In this document: piece after piece, positions 39,767 to 51,977 of the stretch
How the letters are laid out: each line of letters opens with the position of its first letter
How positions within the stretch are numbered: the stretch's first letter is position 1
Origin: Doris montereyensis
Lineage: Eukaryota > Mollusca > Gastropoda > Nudibranchia > Dorididae
Assembly (NCBI GenBank): GCA_037039925.1
Contig: JAXRKP010001061.1
Coordinates: forward strand, 1-64,000
Direction: 5' to 3'
DNA length: 64,000 nucleotides
Notes under the pieces: model-generated
Seen by the model: only the letters and a program-made list of their open reading frames with translations
Databases searched by the model: none
Told to the model about the DNA's origin: nothing
Position numbers and translations under genes: made by a program

Positions 39767-41980
39767 TGTGTAGATAAATTACCGCTATTTGAATTAATCT
39801 TAGAAACGCTGCTGCAAATGAGTCGTAACAGCCGTTAGGAAGAAGGAAAAAAAGCATGAGATCATTGGCAAAAAGAAGAAAAAACACATATCCGTTTATC
39901 ACTAGTGTGTTAAAAACCCATACAGCTTTTAAAAAATTGATAAATCATCATGTATATAACAGAAGCAGAGGTATTTAAACAAATGATCATGTCCTTATTG
40001 GTTCTTACAATGGTTTGTTACTAATGTGTGATCTGTGGAAATCACATCTATAAATGGCGTGTGATTCATTTTTTACATCAGGACGATTGAAGGTTGTAAA
40101 TGGGTTGGCTTAGTGCTGAAGAGTTTTTTTGTAAAGGGAGACAGTTGCTAAATTTTCAGACTTCTGATATGCATATTAACGTTTTGTTTTATTTATTTAT
40201 GAAGCTTTTTGACTCTTTTCTTAGAATGTGTATTTCCAAAAGTGAAATATCAAGTGAGACAATTTTAAATATCATGTAATTGATCATTGTGCAGCATTTA
40301 TGATTTTCTGTGCCATATTTTTAAAGATCAGCTAGAGGCATATATGTTTAACTTGGCAAGTAATCTCTTCGTAAGGCTTTAAAATACTGTTTGATGTTAC
40401 TTTGATCCAGATTACAATGTGTAGAGTGCATATTATGTACACTCAATCTCATTTATGACTGCCTTTCACAGATGCAAGTGATTTTGATGAAAGAATAATT
40501 ACTCTTTATTGCTTTGAGAAAAATTTGATTGATGAAGTGAGCGGAAACATCTTTTGTAAAAAGCATTAAGCGAGGGCTCATAACACTATAGAAACTTATG
40601 GAATCTTCTAGAAAACAGTCATCTCTAAAATCATCTAGAATCTCCTACTTGTTACAATTTCCTCCTTGAAACTCCTCCAATTTCAACTCTCGCCACACAT
40701 GTTCGATTCTTGCTTCTGCACATAAACTTCCATGAGAGAAGAAAGAAAAGAAGTTTCTAAAACGCAGTAGTATTATTTCATCATCCAGGTAGTATATATG
40801 TGTGACTTTGAAGATAATTTTTGTTTTATGGAAAACATAGTGCGGCATGAATTGCCCTCCTGTAGATTTTTTCTAAATTCTCCCAACAAACATCCCAGAC
40901 TTCCCTAAACAATTTCACTTGCCGAGTGCGTTAAGCCCTGCCCTGAGCTTGAAAATAAATACTGCCTGTGTTTCTCATCATGTCATTTGATTGATTTTCT
41001 TGTTCTGCTGTAACAGCTTCTAAATGAGAGAATGCTGGTTGAAAAATGAATCACTCAATTATTATTTTATCGTCTTGAGGCTAGAGAGAATAGCCCGGGT
41101 AGCCGGTTTGTTTTTGCTTTCAGAGTAGCACGTGCGAGAGGTGACGACTATAATGTGGCCGCGAGGGTCAAATTTATCGCAGCAATGGTATGAATACTCA
41201 GGCACTGTGTCTAGTTAATTGTTGTTTAAAATCATGAATTTCATGTATGTGTGTTTCAGATTCATGTTCTTTATTTTCATGTACCTATCCAATGTATTGT
41301 AGCACACTCTCATTCAACAGGAAATTCTTTTTAGTCTATTAGAATGACTATATAATATGGCATTTAGATATTGGTCTTATTGGTGCCCACTGAACTTGAA
41401 ATATAATATCTCTTAAAATTCTTAATAATAATAATAATAATAAATCTCTTAGAACACGTCATACTAAGCAAGAAGCATGGTCATGTTAACAGCTTTGCTG
41501 AGGTGTCACTTTTGCTCATAAAGTAAAATGTTAGCAAAATCAGTGTTTCGACACTGAGATTGAATTTAATCTGAGATAACTAATTGGGCCTGTTATGTTA
41601 TTTCTTCTCTTTATCTGCTCCAGTTCGCTCTCAGTTGAAGATGCATTTAATTTATGATTAATATCATATTTTAAAATTGGCCCTTCAAAACATAGATTTC
41701 ATGATTAATTTGTGTGGCACTGATTTTTGTCACTGCTGAAAGATACAAATCGTTTGCGTTGCATTGTAAATGCTAGAATTTCTAGGTTCTGTTGGGGGTT
41801 TTTTAAATTATTATATGACTACACAATTTGTTTTCCATGGGAGTTGTTTTATCGCATTTCTGCTGCAATGGCTTCTTTAATTGCTTTTCTAAAAATGTGT
41901 TCAATAGTAAAGGGGAAATGCATGTTGATGACCAATTAATGTTATGATTAAATTTAGGGATAATGTTTTTTCATTTAACG
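39767..41980 (+). other. TAF3 3' UTR and downstream intergenic DNA
   Basis: There are no further coding exons. The first 1.2 kb is probably 3' UTR up to the AATAAA at 40954. A short (AAT)n tract lies at about 41424-41442. Confidence 0.45.
40954..40959 (+). terminator. Putative TAF3 polyadenylation signal
   Basis: This is the first AATAAA on the plus strand after the TAF3 stop, about 1.2 kb downstream, followed by a GT-rich TGCCTGTGTTTC. The assignment rests on position and motif only. Confidence 0.4.
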
Positions 41981-42369
41981 GTCGTGAATTTACCCATGAA
42001 GAGTAAATTCACGACTCATTGAGTTCTGACCAATCAGCGACAGCCACTGACTTTGCTGCGTGGCGGGACTGGCTCTAGATCTAAAAAAATCTAGGTCTAT
42101 CGTCACAATCACAATAGGCCTAGCCTAGCCTTTGTCGAGGCACCTAAGTCTAAACACTAGGCTATAGGCCTAGTCCAGTCCAGTCATTGTCTAGGCGAGT
42201 CATAATACGGCCTATTTTCTGCATGGCCGCGACAATAGATGAGGTTACCCCTTTTGAGGAGCCTCCTTTTAAAGTTGGTGATGTTTTTCCATCGTATGCC
42301 GACTTTAACTCTACATTTAAGGCATACTGTGGCGAGTCGTGAATTTACGCTGAAAGGTAGATCCACGAC
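41981..42369 (+). mobile_element. Element with matching hairpins at both ends, MULE-like N-terminal peptide
   Basis: The left edge is a perfect 13-base hairpin (GTCGTGAATTTAC at 41981-41993 with its complement at 42003-42015). The right edge repeats GTCGTGAATTTAC (42336-42348), followed by an imperfect complement ending at 42369. Between them the plus strand encodes a 39-residue frame starting MAATIDEVTPFEEPPFKVGD and containing FPSYADFNSTFKAYC. This is similar to the FAR1/MULE-type N-terminal domain opening (VGD.F.SY.....F..Y). It may be a deleted MULE-like element; no target duplication was found. Confidence 0.45.
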
Positions 42370-43282
42370 AGGTCGTGAAAAACCGCCACCCTTAAATTTA
42401 TGCTTGTTTGAAATTGATGGCAAAGCAGCTTTTTTTAGATCAAATTAAGGAATTGCTTAATGTTACAATTGTATACCCTGCTCAATTAGTATTTATATGT
42501 ACGACTCCCCAAAAATTACATTGAATATAGAAATTAGAATAATACTGTAGTGTGTATATATATATATATATGTATATGAATGTATGTATATGTATTTGAT
42601 ATGCATCTTTTTGTATACTTTCAATATTTCATTTTGTGCTTATGATGCCATATGTACATAAAAGAAAGTTAATATGTATGAATGCATTGTATTCTTATAT
42701 TTTTTCTCCTTCAATCTTGATTATTGGATGATGTAACTGTTCTTGGAATGTATCATCTGATTTCCTCAATGATAGGAATATGTTTTTAGCATAAGAAAGA
42801 GGAAAGTGTTAGACTGAACTGCAAAATCCCACATATGAAATCTTGTGTGTTTTACGTAACAATTTATTTGTATAAAGAAAGAAGGGAAACACACAGAACA
42901 CAGGGTGGTCAAACTGTGGTCATGTTTTTTTATAGATAATGTAATTAAAGTTAAAGGAATATAGACTGAGGAAGGGTTGAAAAATATGAATGAGATTGAG
43001 AGAATGGTCTAGAGAGTGTGAGAAGGGTCTGTAAATATAAAAGATGTTTAGAGGAAGGTCTAGAAATTCAAATGATATTGAAAGAAGGGTCTAATTCTAA
43101 TGGTTTTCTATGTACAATTATGTCTTAATTCAGTACTCTACCATTGGTTTTTACCAGGACATTCTTATATTAGAGTGCGTGTCCATTGCATTGTTCTTAA
43201 TATTGTTCTGTTTTATCTCAGTCAATCGAAAACAATGGGTTTTGTGGGGTTTAAAAGAAAATTGAAGTAAATATGGGGTTTT
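42370..43282. other. Intergenic, simple repeats
   Basis: It has a (TA)n tract at about 42553-42580 and a degenerate tandem block of GAAGGGTCTAGAAAT-like units at about 42960-43095. No gene is seen. Confidence 0.5.
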
Positions 43283-43536
43283 GAAGTTATGTTTACAAAA
43301 TATTATACCTGTTAGTACTAGATAAGAGAAGATCAGACCTAATTAAAGCATTTCAATTCTACAGAATAGTTATATCTGATAGTGAAACTGATAGCTCGAC
43401 TGGTCAGCCTGTTACTGTGTTATCGATTGTACCATCTTCTAATTTTGTAAACCGTAGTAGTAATACCAGTAATAGTAATGTCCTCATCAACCATGATGCA
43501 AAGGCTACCATGTACATTGCTGAGCTTTTTGTGTGA
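43283..43536 (+). CDS. Unassigned open frame, possible orphan exon
   Basis: An uninterrupted plus-strand frame of about 85 codons without an early ATG reads LVLDKRRSDLIKAFQFYRIV, then ISDSETDSSTGQPVTVLSIV, ending in a Ser/Asn-rich part and a stop. A good splice-acceptor-like TTTCAATTCTACAG sits inside it at about 43350-43363, so the Ser-rich part could be a terminal exon. I recognise no family. Chance openness in AT-rich DNA is possible, and no neighbouring exon was found on this strand after the TAF3 stop. Confidence 0.2.
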
Positions 43537-45235
43537 CTCAAGTCATGTTTTTCTTAGTAGCAATGGTGTTTCGGGAAATTTCTGAAATCCAATCTATTTT
43601 TAGTAGGTATTGTCGGCAACTTTACTTCTGTCGTTTTCTAGTCCGTTTAGGGCAACAAACAATAAATTAAATTTAAATAAGAGTAGATTTACGCCAATAG
43701 TCAACTTAGAGTAACTTGAGAGCGGTGAATTAATGATAACAACTTGACAGTATTGACACTATTTTTAGGAAGTCACCATACCATTGCGTCTAAATTTTAG
43801 TAACTAGCAGGAACAGTATCCAATTTTTATTGCTGTACGGCAGCAATGAACGCTGCCTTTTGTTTTTAAATTCTGGCTTTCATACTAGATATAGAAAGAT
43901 AAATAGATAGTTATAGTTTTTTTCATTCAAATTTCAGGAGGGTTTAATACTTAATGATTCTAAGAATTAAACTCATTTTAAGTTATTGATTGATTATCCT
44001 GTACGCGCTCACACTCTAAATTGTGTGTTATCATTAAATATTGTATTTTACACCATTTTTGCTATGAAGTTGCGCTTCAAGTTTTGACGCATGTAGTGAA
44101 ATTGACTTTCTATTTCAAAGATATATATTTTTCAGTTATCAGAGATGCCAGCATTTATATGGCCTCTTTCTGTAAATAATGAAATAAATGTGTACCATTT
44201 GAAAATTGGAAACCGGTTGAAAGCAACTTGACATAAGTTCATTTCATGAAATCTCTAGATTATTGATTTTCATTCTTAAGTTCTAGGAAATTGCCTAAAG
44301 ATTTGCACATCTTTTCAAATTCTTTTCCTTTAATGAAAGAGTGAAATGTAAGACTTGCTCTCGACATAAGTTCTAAACTTTTCCTTAAAAGTCGGTATTG
44401 CTGATAACTCAACGGTAGGAAGTTATAAAAATTAATTCGGAAGTTTTACTGATAAAATGTATTTTTCACACTATCTTTTATTTCTGTTTTTCTTAATTAA
44501 AGGTATGTAATGTCATCATTCTACTATTCTTGCAACATATTACTAATATTAGTTATCATGAGTTCCTGTAAATATAATGCCTATGGGATATGTGCAAGAT
44601 ATTTTTTGTCTTCATTTTTGTTTTTCAAATGTGAATGGCTGCTCTCTGTTGTATTTTATCTTCATGACTTCATATCCAAACCTGTATGGCATGTACAAAT
44701 GTTTTCTTTGACTTTGAAAACAAAAATCTTTTTATCTTTTTCTGATAACTATAGGATGGAGGGTTTGTTCATGCAGAGAATATTTAAAAGGAAGTATTTT
44801 TCTAAGAATCTTTTACGGTATTTTGCTCCTTTTTTTCAAAACTCAGAAACAAGTTTTGCATTCATGTCCACTTGATAGCAAAATCGATGTGTATTAATTT
44901 TATGAATTTGAGCTAACTTCAAAAGAATATTATCTATATGATTGCCCAATTTTAAGTTGTGGCTAGGAGATCAAAATTAGAAATTCAAATGCATTTGTGG
45001 ATGTGATTTTTAAAGACATTTCACTTCAAAATCAGTGAAACATTATCATTATCCTATCTTCGTCATTTCCTGCTCATTGGAGCTGGCGGTAAATTTATAA
45101 CCAATTTAATTGCTGTTGTCATCATACCATCATTGTCATTATTACCTATGCTTGTTACATTGAAATGAACAGCGAAAGATTACGGAGAGGATCCTTTCTT
45201 CTAGCCTGGTCTTTTATACATTATCTCTGGTTTCC
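43537..45235. other. Intergenic, nothing recognisable
   Basis: AT-rich DNA. A 121-codon frame at 44510-44875 lacks any domain and is Phe/Leu/Ser-rich, as expected of translated T-rich noncoding DNA. Confidence 0.5.
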
Positions 45236-45535
45236 GAGGCAGAGGAAACTTGGTAGTACAGACAAGGTGTCAGCCTCTAAATCAAAAGGCTGTGGGTTCA
45301 AGCCCCGGCAGGTTGATAAATGTTTTCAAGTTGTTTTTTAAAAGTAAAATCTACCCCCATTGGTCCAGGTAGGTGGATCGATACCTTGTCCCATCGGAGA
45401 CGGACGATAAGGAGGTCCCATGTGCAGATCACATTCCCTTGGGTGTTTACAAGGCAGTCTGGACAAAATTGAAAATAAAATCCCGAAATCAGCATAGTTG
45501 TGGATGTGGGTAAATCAAACCAAATAAAAAACCAA
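45236..45535 (+). repeat. tRNA-derived SINE, family A
   Basis: The head is GGTAGTACAGACAAGGTGTC, the B-box is GTGGGTTCAAGCCCCGGCAG, and the body has GGTCCAGGTAGGTGGATCG, GGAGGTCCCATGTGCAGATC and CCTTGGGTGTTTACAAGGCA. The tail is TAAATCAAACCAAATAAA. The word AAAGATC before CCTTGG has been lost. Confidence 0.8.
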
Positions 45536-46445
45536 TGTAGAAAGTTGCTCTTAAAAGTTTGCTTCTCTCCGTCAGGGTTTTCAAGAGATGTATGGTTTCA
45601 GCTGAATGGAGATGTGTAGGTAAACAATAGCAAGCAAAGCAACATTTCAAAGTTTCTTGCTTTCAATTTGACCAGGTTTTCATGATATCTTTTTGGCTTG
45701 ACAGAATACAAACATAATGTATAATTGTGATAGGACGAAAATATAAGATTATTATATTGCATATGATTGTCTGGTCTCATATTTTAAATTGACTGTTCTT
45801 TTTCTTATCTCTCTTTTCATTTCTTCGCATAAATGTAGGTTTCTATTGACTTGTATGACATATATATCTCCTCTTTATCAACCATCCTATTGTTGTACTT
45901 TTCATACATTTCCTTTGCATAACATGGGTTGTATTAATTCTGATTTTTGTTGTCATTATCATCATCATCATCATCATCGTCAACCTCGGTATTTTTGCTG
46001 TAACATCACTGCTTTTCCCGATTCAATGAAATTCTAACATGTTATGGTTTTGTTACTGGTGTTAATGTCTTACTAGCATGTCCTGTGTAAAATAATTCTG
46101 TAAATATGTTTCATATTGCTATCTGAGAGGAAATTTGATTGTCGCATCTTTTTCTCCCAATTTTATTCTGCTGCTTTTGTGATAATTTTTTCAAAATGGG
46201 AGTTTTTTAATACACAAGGAATGTAATGATTTTGATGCACAAAATTGCTGTTACTACTGGAAAAAAATCATTAGAGTCCACTACTGAGTAATTTTTTAAA
46301 ATTTTTGTTGTTGAGATTTTTAAAATGTAAATGACATGGTATTTCACACTGTTTGCAAGGCATAGAACCAGAAATAAAAAAACTCATTTATTTGTTTCTA
46401 CATAGAGTATAGAGAGAAACTTAGTAGAATTATGATGATTTTATA

Positions 46446-46628
46446 CAGTAGTCACTGGAAAAACGCACACCCTTTTGGCACAGGAAAAAGCAAAAGCATA
46501 ATTTTTTATGCATACCATGTGTTTATGAGAACATTTTTATTATGTAGTAAAAATTTGGTCAGCAGATGTAGGCGTATGTTTATGCACAGTGTGCTTTTAT
46601 GGAGTGTGCTTTTATCCAGCGACTACTG
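46446..46628. mobile_element. MITE with TA-flanked inverted ends, family T3, copy 2
   Basis: The ends are CAGTAGTCACTGGAAAAACG and, reversed, CAGTAGTCGCTGGATAAAAG. TA lies on both sides (46444-46445, 46629-46630). The interior shares GCATAATTTTTTATGCATAC-type and CAGCAGATGTAGGC blocks with copy 1 at 15291-15455, in opposite orientation. Non-coding. Confidence 0.85.
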
Positions 46629-47194
46629 TACAAAATTATATACAGACAGAGACGGTAATTGTAAATAGCCATAGAATTGAAACTGATGAAGGTTTACACA
46701 AATGTTGTAGAAAATAAAATGGAAGCGTAAGCATGGTTAAAAACATTATCCTCCTCCTCGTCACCAATTTATCTATCCAACGGCATAGTTATCTATCTTC
46801 AAAATTTGTCTTTTCGAAATTGATTCAAAATTTGTGAGAAGATGTATAGGAAATTGGATATTGATAAATTTATAATATTATATGGTGTAGAGGGACGATT
46901 TTAGACTTGAAAACATGGAAATCAGATGAGGTTATTGGGGGGGTGGGGGCGGGGTGGCTCGGAAAAATTGTCCATATCACTAATCACAATGTTTCTGTGT
47001 TGCTGTTTAAGACGATTTATAGTTAATTTGTTGTCCATGAAGGAAAATTGATGTGAATGTATCATTTAGAATAAGTTATACAAATACAATGTATTATCCA
47101 TGAGAAACACACACATTATACATTGGCATATTAATTATGCTCTGTAAACATTATACAGACAAACTTCCGTGCCACGCTATATATATAATATTAC

Positions 47195-47560
47195 TAACAA
47201 AAGGGCTATCCTTGGTGTTACTAAGCACAATAGGCTTAGAAACACCTACATACATGACACACTGAACATGACCGAAACAATGGAGGATGTGGTGTGAATA
47301 GGAGACTTCGTTGATTCGGATATGTTGTCAGGGGTAAAGCACAAACAAGGATCAATGTCCTCCATAAGCAAGATTTCATGAACCCAAGACCCACAGGACG
47401 CCCACCCCAAAAGATGGTCCGACAACATCAGGGAGCAGTGCGGCATTCCACTCCTAACAGCGGAGAGAAGGGCACTATCTAATGAAAAATGGAGGAAATC
47501 TGTGTAATTGGGTCGCAAGGGGCGTCACGTCCTACGCAATTAAGTCAAGTCTAACCCAAA
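47195..47560 (+). mobile_element. LINE 3'-end fragment
   Basis: The plus strand gives RAILGVTKHNRLRNTYIHDT, then a RRRLRWFGYVVRG segment, then PRPTGRPP..KRWSDNIREQ and ALSNEKWRKSV before a stop. This is the standard C-terminal end of a LINE reverse transcriptase protein. A frameshift and a stop show decay. Only the 3' part is present. The sequence is not the same subfamily as the 4330-7160 LINE. Confidence 0.75.
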
Positions 47561-48589
47561 CACAGAGAGAAACACACATACACTACCCACACTTAATTTA
47601 TGCATACCCCATTGTAGCCTTTTTGTAAGAGATGAAGTATCTATAAAACAAAAGAACCCAAATTGTTAGAGAAGGTTAACTGGTACTGGTAATATCTGGT
47701 CCTTATTTTTTCTGCTTTTATTAACAGATATATTATAGGCGTACATGTATTTAATTTGTCCATTGATTTTATTGATAGAGCGAAACTTGAGTATCCCATG
47801 ATCTACATGTACATTAAGAGATATTACATTGTGGTGCTTCAAGGAAGGAAAAGGTTTATTTACAATAATTTACATCGTCTTTATGAGTAATGCACATCAT
47901 GCGAGTCTAAAACCCTGAGATCACTGTCATGATGGACATGGTGTGCTTTAAACAAACAGCAAGTCTGAATTAAATATCTTCGATCTAAAAAGAAAAGTTG
48001 AATAATTTTACAAAACACGTTCACACACTTTGATTTATACTTCATTACATTGATTACAACATAGGTTATGCCAATGTCTTGGTGTACTACTAATGCATTT
48101 ATTGTGATTAATATTGATAGCTCAATTAACGTTTATGGCTGTCAAATTTCATGATATGATACAGTAGAGTGTCATCCTCACCTGCAAAGTCTAAATTATT
48201 AACTACATCATTATCATTGACAAAACATAAACCATAAACTTAGATCATGTTCTAAATGATGGCATTAGAAATTGGTAATAGTAATAGTTAATTTATATTT
48301 AATGTGAGTTTTTTTTTCTCTTCTTTTTTTGGGTTTGTTATGTTACCATTATTAGTGATTTTCCTCAGTCTTACACTTTGAAGGAATTATTTCATTTAGT
48401 AGACTTTACTCAGGTACTGAAATATTTATAATTTATATTTTGTATTATTTTCACTGCTGCATACGATAAATGTGTTCATGTTTTCCTGACATTTCCATTT
48501 TTAATCTTATTAAAAGTACTTGGCTCCTGGTCATTTATCGTGATCTCCTCCTTTCTTCTTTGAATGTTTTTATTATTGTTTTGTTTGAG

Positions 48590-48885
48590 TGGTTGGTGGG
48601 GCTACTGGTAGGTCTTGTCTTACTCATTTTCTTTTACATGTCCTTCATCTTGCCGCTTCGCTTCCTGTTAATTCTGTAGTGTTAATACTAGAGACTTGAG
48701 TTCACCACATACTGTTACTTGTTACTGTTAGTGTTGTTGGTGGTTGGCGGGCACTGCTAGTAGGTCCTGACTTCTTTTCTCTCTCTCTTTCATTTATCTT
48801 TCATCTTGCTGTTTTCTCTTAATTCATCCCGAGATCACCACATCATATGGTGGATGGGGGAAATTTCGATGAAACAAGCCGCATA
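48590..48885 (+). repeat. Two tandem copies of the R1 dispersed repeat
   Basis: Copies at about 48590-48685 and 48726-48885. Each has GGTGGTTGG.GGG, CTACTGGTAGGTC-like, then TTTCATCTTGC.G and a TTAATTC block. The second also carries the CCCGAGATCACCACATCATA and GGTGGATGGG end and is the most complete R1 copy in the window. Confidence 0.75.
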
Positions 48886-49169
48886 TTATAAAATGTTATT
48901 GTTAATGTTATGTTCAGTCACAGTAGACAGAAAATCCAATGAAACAAAGAATCGTTTTCCTGTCCTAATTCACAGACATTGGCAACATGGGATATACCTT
49001 ACTTTGAACTTTGAGTAAAGCTGTGGGGGAGGGGAGGGGAACACAGAATCGGCACAGGCTTATATTACACCGAGGGTGTCATGATCCCAAGTTTGGCTGT
49101 CTGCTAACTGTTATTGTCATGCTACCAATACAACAATTAATACATTTTTTTTTTTAAACTTTCTATGAA

Positions 49170-49420
49170 ATTCAAGTTTTTAGCAATAAAGTGTCGTCCT
49201 CTTAACTGAAAGATTGTGAGTTTGTGCTGACATGTTAACAAATTTTCTGGAGTTGGAAGATTTAAAGGAGGTTTTGTGTGCAAATCACAACACTGTGCAC
49301 ATGAAAGATCCTTTGGCTGTTTAAAGGGCAGTCCAGACAAAATATTTAAGATCCTACCAAAAACCCTGAGATCACCTTAATTGGGGTATATGGGTAAACT
49401 TACACTTCAAATCAAGCAGC
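49170..49420 (+). repeat. tRNA-derived SINE, family A, diverged
   Basis: The head is degraded, but the body is clear: GTGTGCAAATCACAACACTG, GCACATGAAAGATCCTTTGG, CTGTTTAAAGGGCAGTCCAG, CCTGAGATCACCTTAATTGG, and a tail of TTCAAATCAAGC. Confidence 0.7.
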
Positions 49421-49479
49421 ACATACAGTGGCCACCACTTATAATTTATAACAGCACTGTGTTGTCCTAATAAAAAACC

Positions 49480-49592
49480 AGTTGTAACAGGACCATCACC
49501 ATCCTCCTTTTTTTTTTTCTCTCTTCTAAAGTTTGATTAAGCCTACTCCGGTAAACATTGGGGACTCGGTAGTCCAGAGGCAAGGTGGGGAG
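49480..49592 (+). repeat. Truncated SINE head with shared upstream block
   Basis: The SINE head CATTGGGGACTCGGTAGTCC ends abruptly after GGCAAGGTG. The preceding AACAGGACCATCACCATCCT and GCCTACTCCGGTAAACATTG also occur, reversed, next to the SINE at 56210-56420. The upstream block is therefore part of a larger repeated unit. Confidence 0.65.
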
Positions 49593-51836
49593 TTCCGGGA
49601 ATGCTATTTTTGCCGAAAATGGAACAAATCTAGTCTATCATACTAGTGGATAGAGCAGTTAATTCCCGTCATAATGATATTATAAAAAAAGCTCAATATC
49701 GATAATTTGAATTTATACAATTTTTTTAGAAACAATACAGGCCATCTTTCAAAACAGCTATTATACAATAAAAGCCAGAAATGTTATCTAAAGTATGGCA
49801 AATTGGTACTCATTTTGATTGTCACAATAAACGCTGTCCCGAACAAACTTATTTGAGGATCTATTATGAATATTGCATTAGATCGACTGTAAAATACGGA
49901 ACATATTCCGCGCACCTAATTATCAAAAGGCACCATCTCAAAATGAGTAAAAAGGTGCTGGTGCACATGAAACAGCGTCAATAATAAGTAGTTGAAAGCC
50001 TCTCAAGGTTTTATGATGTTTCAAAGTATTATCCTACTCTTTTCTTGGGTTTTTGGGAGAAAATGTATTCAAATAACAGAAAATAAGAGAAAAAATGATT
50101 TTCTCAAAATGTCTTTTTGTTCATTATTTCCTATTTACTTTTTTTAGTTCTCAACGTATCTTCATGAAATTTGGTATGGATGATAAGTGGGGAAACAAAG
50201 AAATGATCAGGTGATTTTTTTGATATGTATTATAATTTTGGAGAAATAGAATTTTTGTACAATATTTTTGTATATTTTTGGTTGTTCTCATATGCTATTT
50301 TCAAAAATTCATAAAATCAAAACTTATAAATGAAACAAAAATCCGATCTGACTTAATTTAGATATTGTATCCAATAAGGTGTGTGCCAAGTTTGAAACAA
50401 ATGTGTTGAAAAATGAAAAAGCCTATCGATATTGAAATTGGTGAAATTTGGGGGCAAAATCCAAGATGGCCACCGTTTCCATGGCAACTGGAAGCTGCAG
50501 GAAAAAAAGGACATATTTCAACTCAGTACACCATGTCCATTACACATATACACAAGTTAAATTGATAGGAACAAACGGAAAATTTTCCACTCCAGGACCC
50601 CCCCCCCCCCCCCATTTCTATATTTTGATTGTAAATGAGTTATGTCCTGTCATTGTCCTTCAATTTGAAGCCTGCAGTCTGCTCTTGGGGGTCTTAGTAT
50701 GTATTCGACCTAAGGGTGTTTTTTAAATTCCACTTCCCGTGGAGGGGGATTTCTGATGTCCATGTGTTAGATAAAAGAGGACTCTGGAGTCCTTTAGTCC
50801 GAGATTGTCGAATTCCAGATCCTTACACATTAGCTTCCAAAGATCCTGAGTAACCTTACGCACCCAATTATAAAGAACACACCATTTCATTTTCAAAATA
50901 TTTTCAGAAACCCATTCATACAATACTCATCACAGGTGACATCAGTTTTCACAAAATTGAATGACCAAGAAAAAGATCAATTTTTTTATTTATTTTAAGT
51001 TTATTGGCTATTGGCATGCTTAAAAGATAACACATGACCATGAAAATCATGTTTTAGAAAGAACTCTGAGGAAAGCAACAAACATATTTAATTTAAAACA
51101 GATGAACAATTAAAACCAGTTTTTCTTAAAATTGGAAACAGCCACAGCAATAAAATAAAAAAAGTTAGTTACCTTTACCTTTTTCTACGAGGGACATCTG
51201 TCAAGAGGAATGCTTAAGTTCACTCATTTCTGTTCAACTATGACCTACGCTTAAACTAGGACATGATGCTAAAAATAATCCATACTATAAACATACAAAC
51301 AAATTTTTTCACCGATGTTTTCATGACTAGCAAAAATCATCAATGCCAATCTTCTGAAATCTGTTCCTCAATTTATCCATACCAATAAGATAAAGAAAAT
51401 TTCATGGGTCTTCAATGTGTCAGCGTTAAAACGTTCTTTCTAATGCAAATACTGAAATGTCATCATGGTATCATACAACTTGTGAACATATTATTACAAC
51501 TGTTCCCTTTCCTCAGGATTAGGAATTATCACAGCATTGACACATCTAATATATATAATTGTTGATGGTGGCTCTCTTAGAATGAATTATTTTCCTCTCA
51601 CTTGCATAGTTCTTTGTTCCTATATCTTGCTTGTCCCTTTTCTATACAGAACCCTTGGGAACAGACCTTACAAGTTTACACAGTTTTGAGAAAGATGAAA
51701 TCAGACTTATCAGAATAGCATGAATTAAGATTGAAATAGAGTGATAGAAACAAGCGTTTCAAGAGCAATAAAATATACTGATAATGCATGTCGTCATTGT
51801 GTAAAGACCTATATATAAAAACAAATATAAAACACA
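49593..51836. other. Intergenic DNA and IPO9 3' flank
   Basis: 49593-50600 is a probable old transposon body: it holds a CAAGATGGCCACCGTTTCCA, TGGCAAC motif near 50462 found also at 36817 and 63850. A C17-type run lies at about 50599-50616. TTTATT at 50985-50990 and about 51000 are reverse-strand AATAAA motifs that could end the IPO9 transcript. No extra gene is seen. Confidence 0.4.
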
Positions 51837-51977
51837 CTATCTATTATTTGATTCTGTATCAAGAATTGATGTTAATAGCTTGAAGAACTTGTTTCTCGGA
51901 CTCTCATTGTGGTGCTGGGAAAACATGGCATAGCACGGCTGACTGGCTAATGACTGCAAAAATTCTGTCAAGTAGGT
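51837..51977 (-). CDS. IPO9: IPO9 last coding exon
   Basis: It follows CTTCCCCAG and encodes [20 protein letters not shown] and ends [11 protein letters not shown] before TAG at 51837-51839. It matches [20 protein letters not shown]. The end past that point is longer than and unlike the human C-terminus (LQTIGI). Confidence 0.93.
   Translation of the reverse strand, partial: TYLTEFLQSLASQPCYAMFSQHHNESPRNKFFKLLTSILDTESNNR

Noticed and set aside
44510..44875. 121-codon open frame, possible gene
   Set aside because: Phe/Ser/Leu-rich composition, no domain, no splice context; consistent with chance in T-rich DNA.
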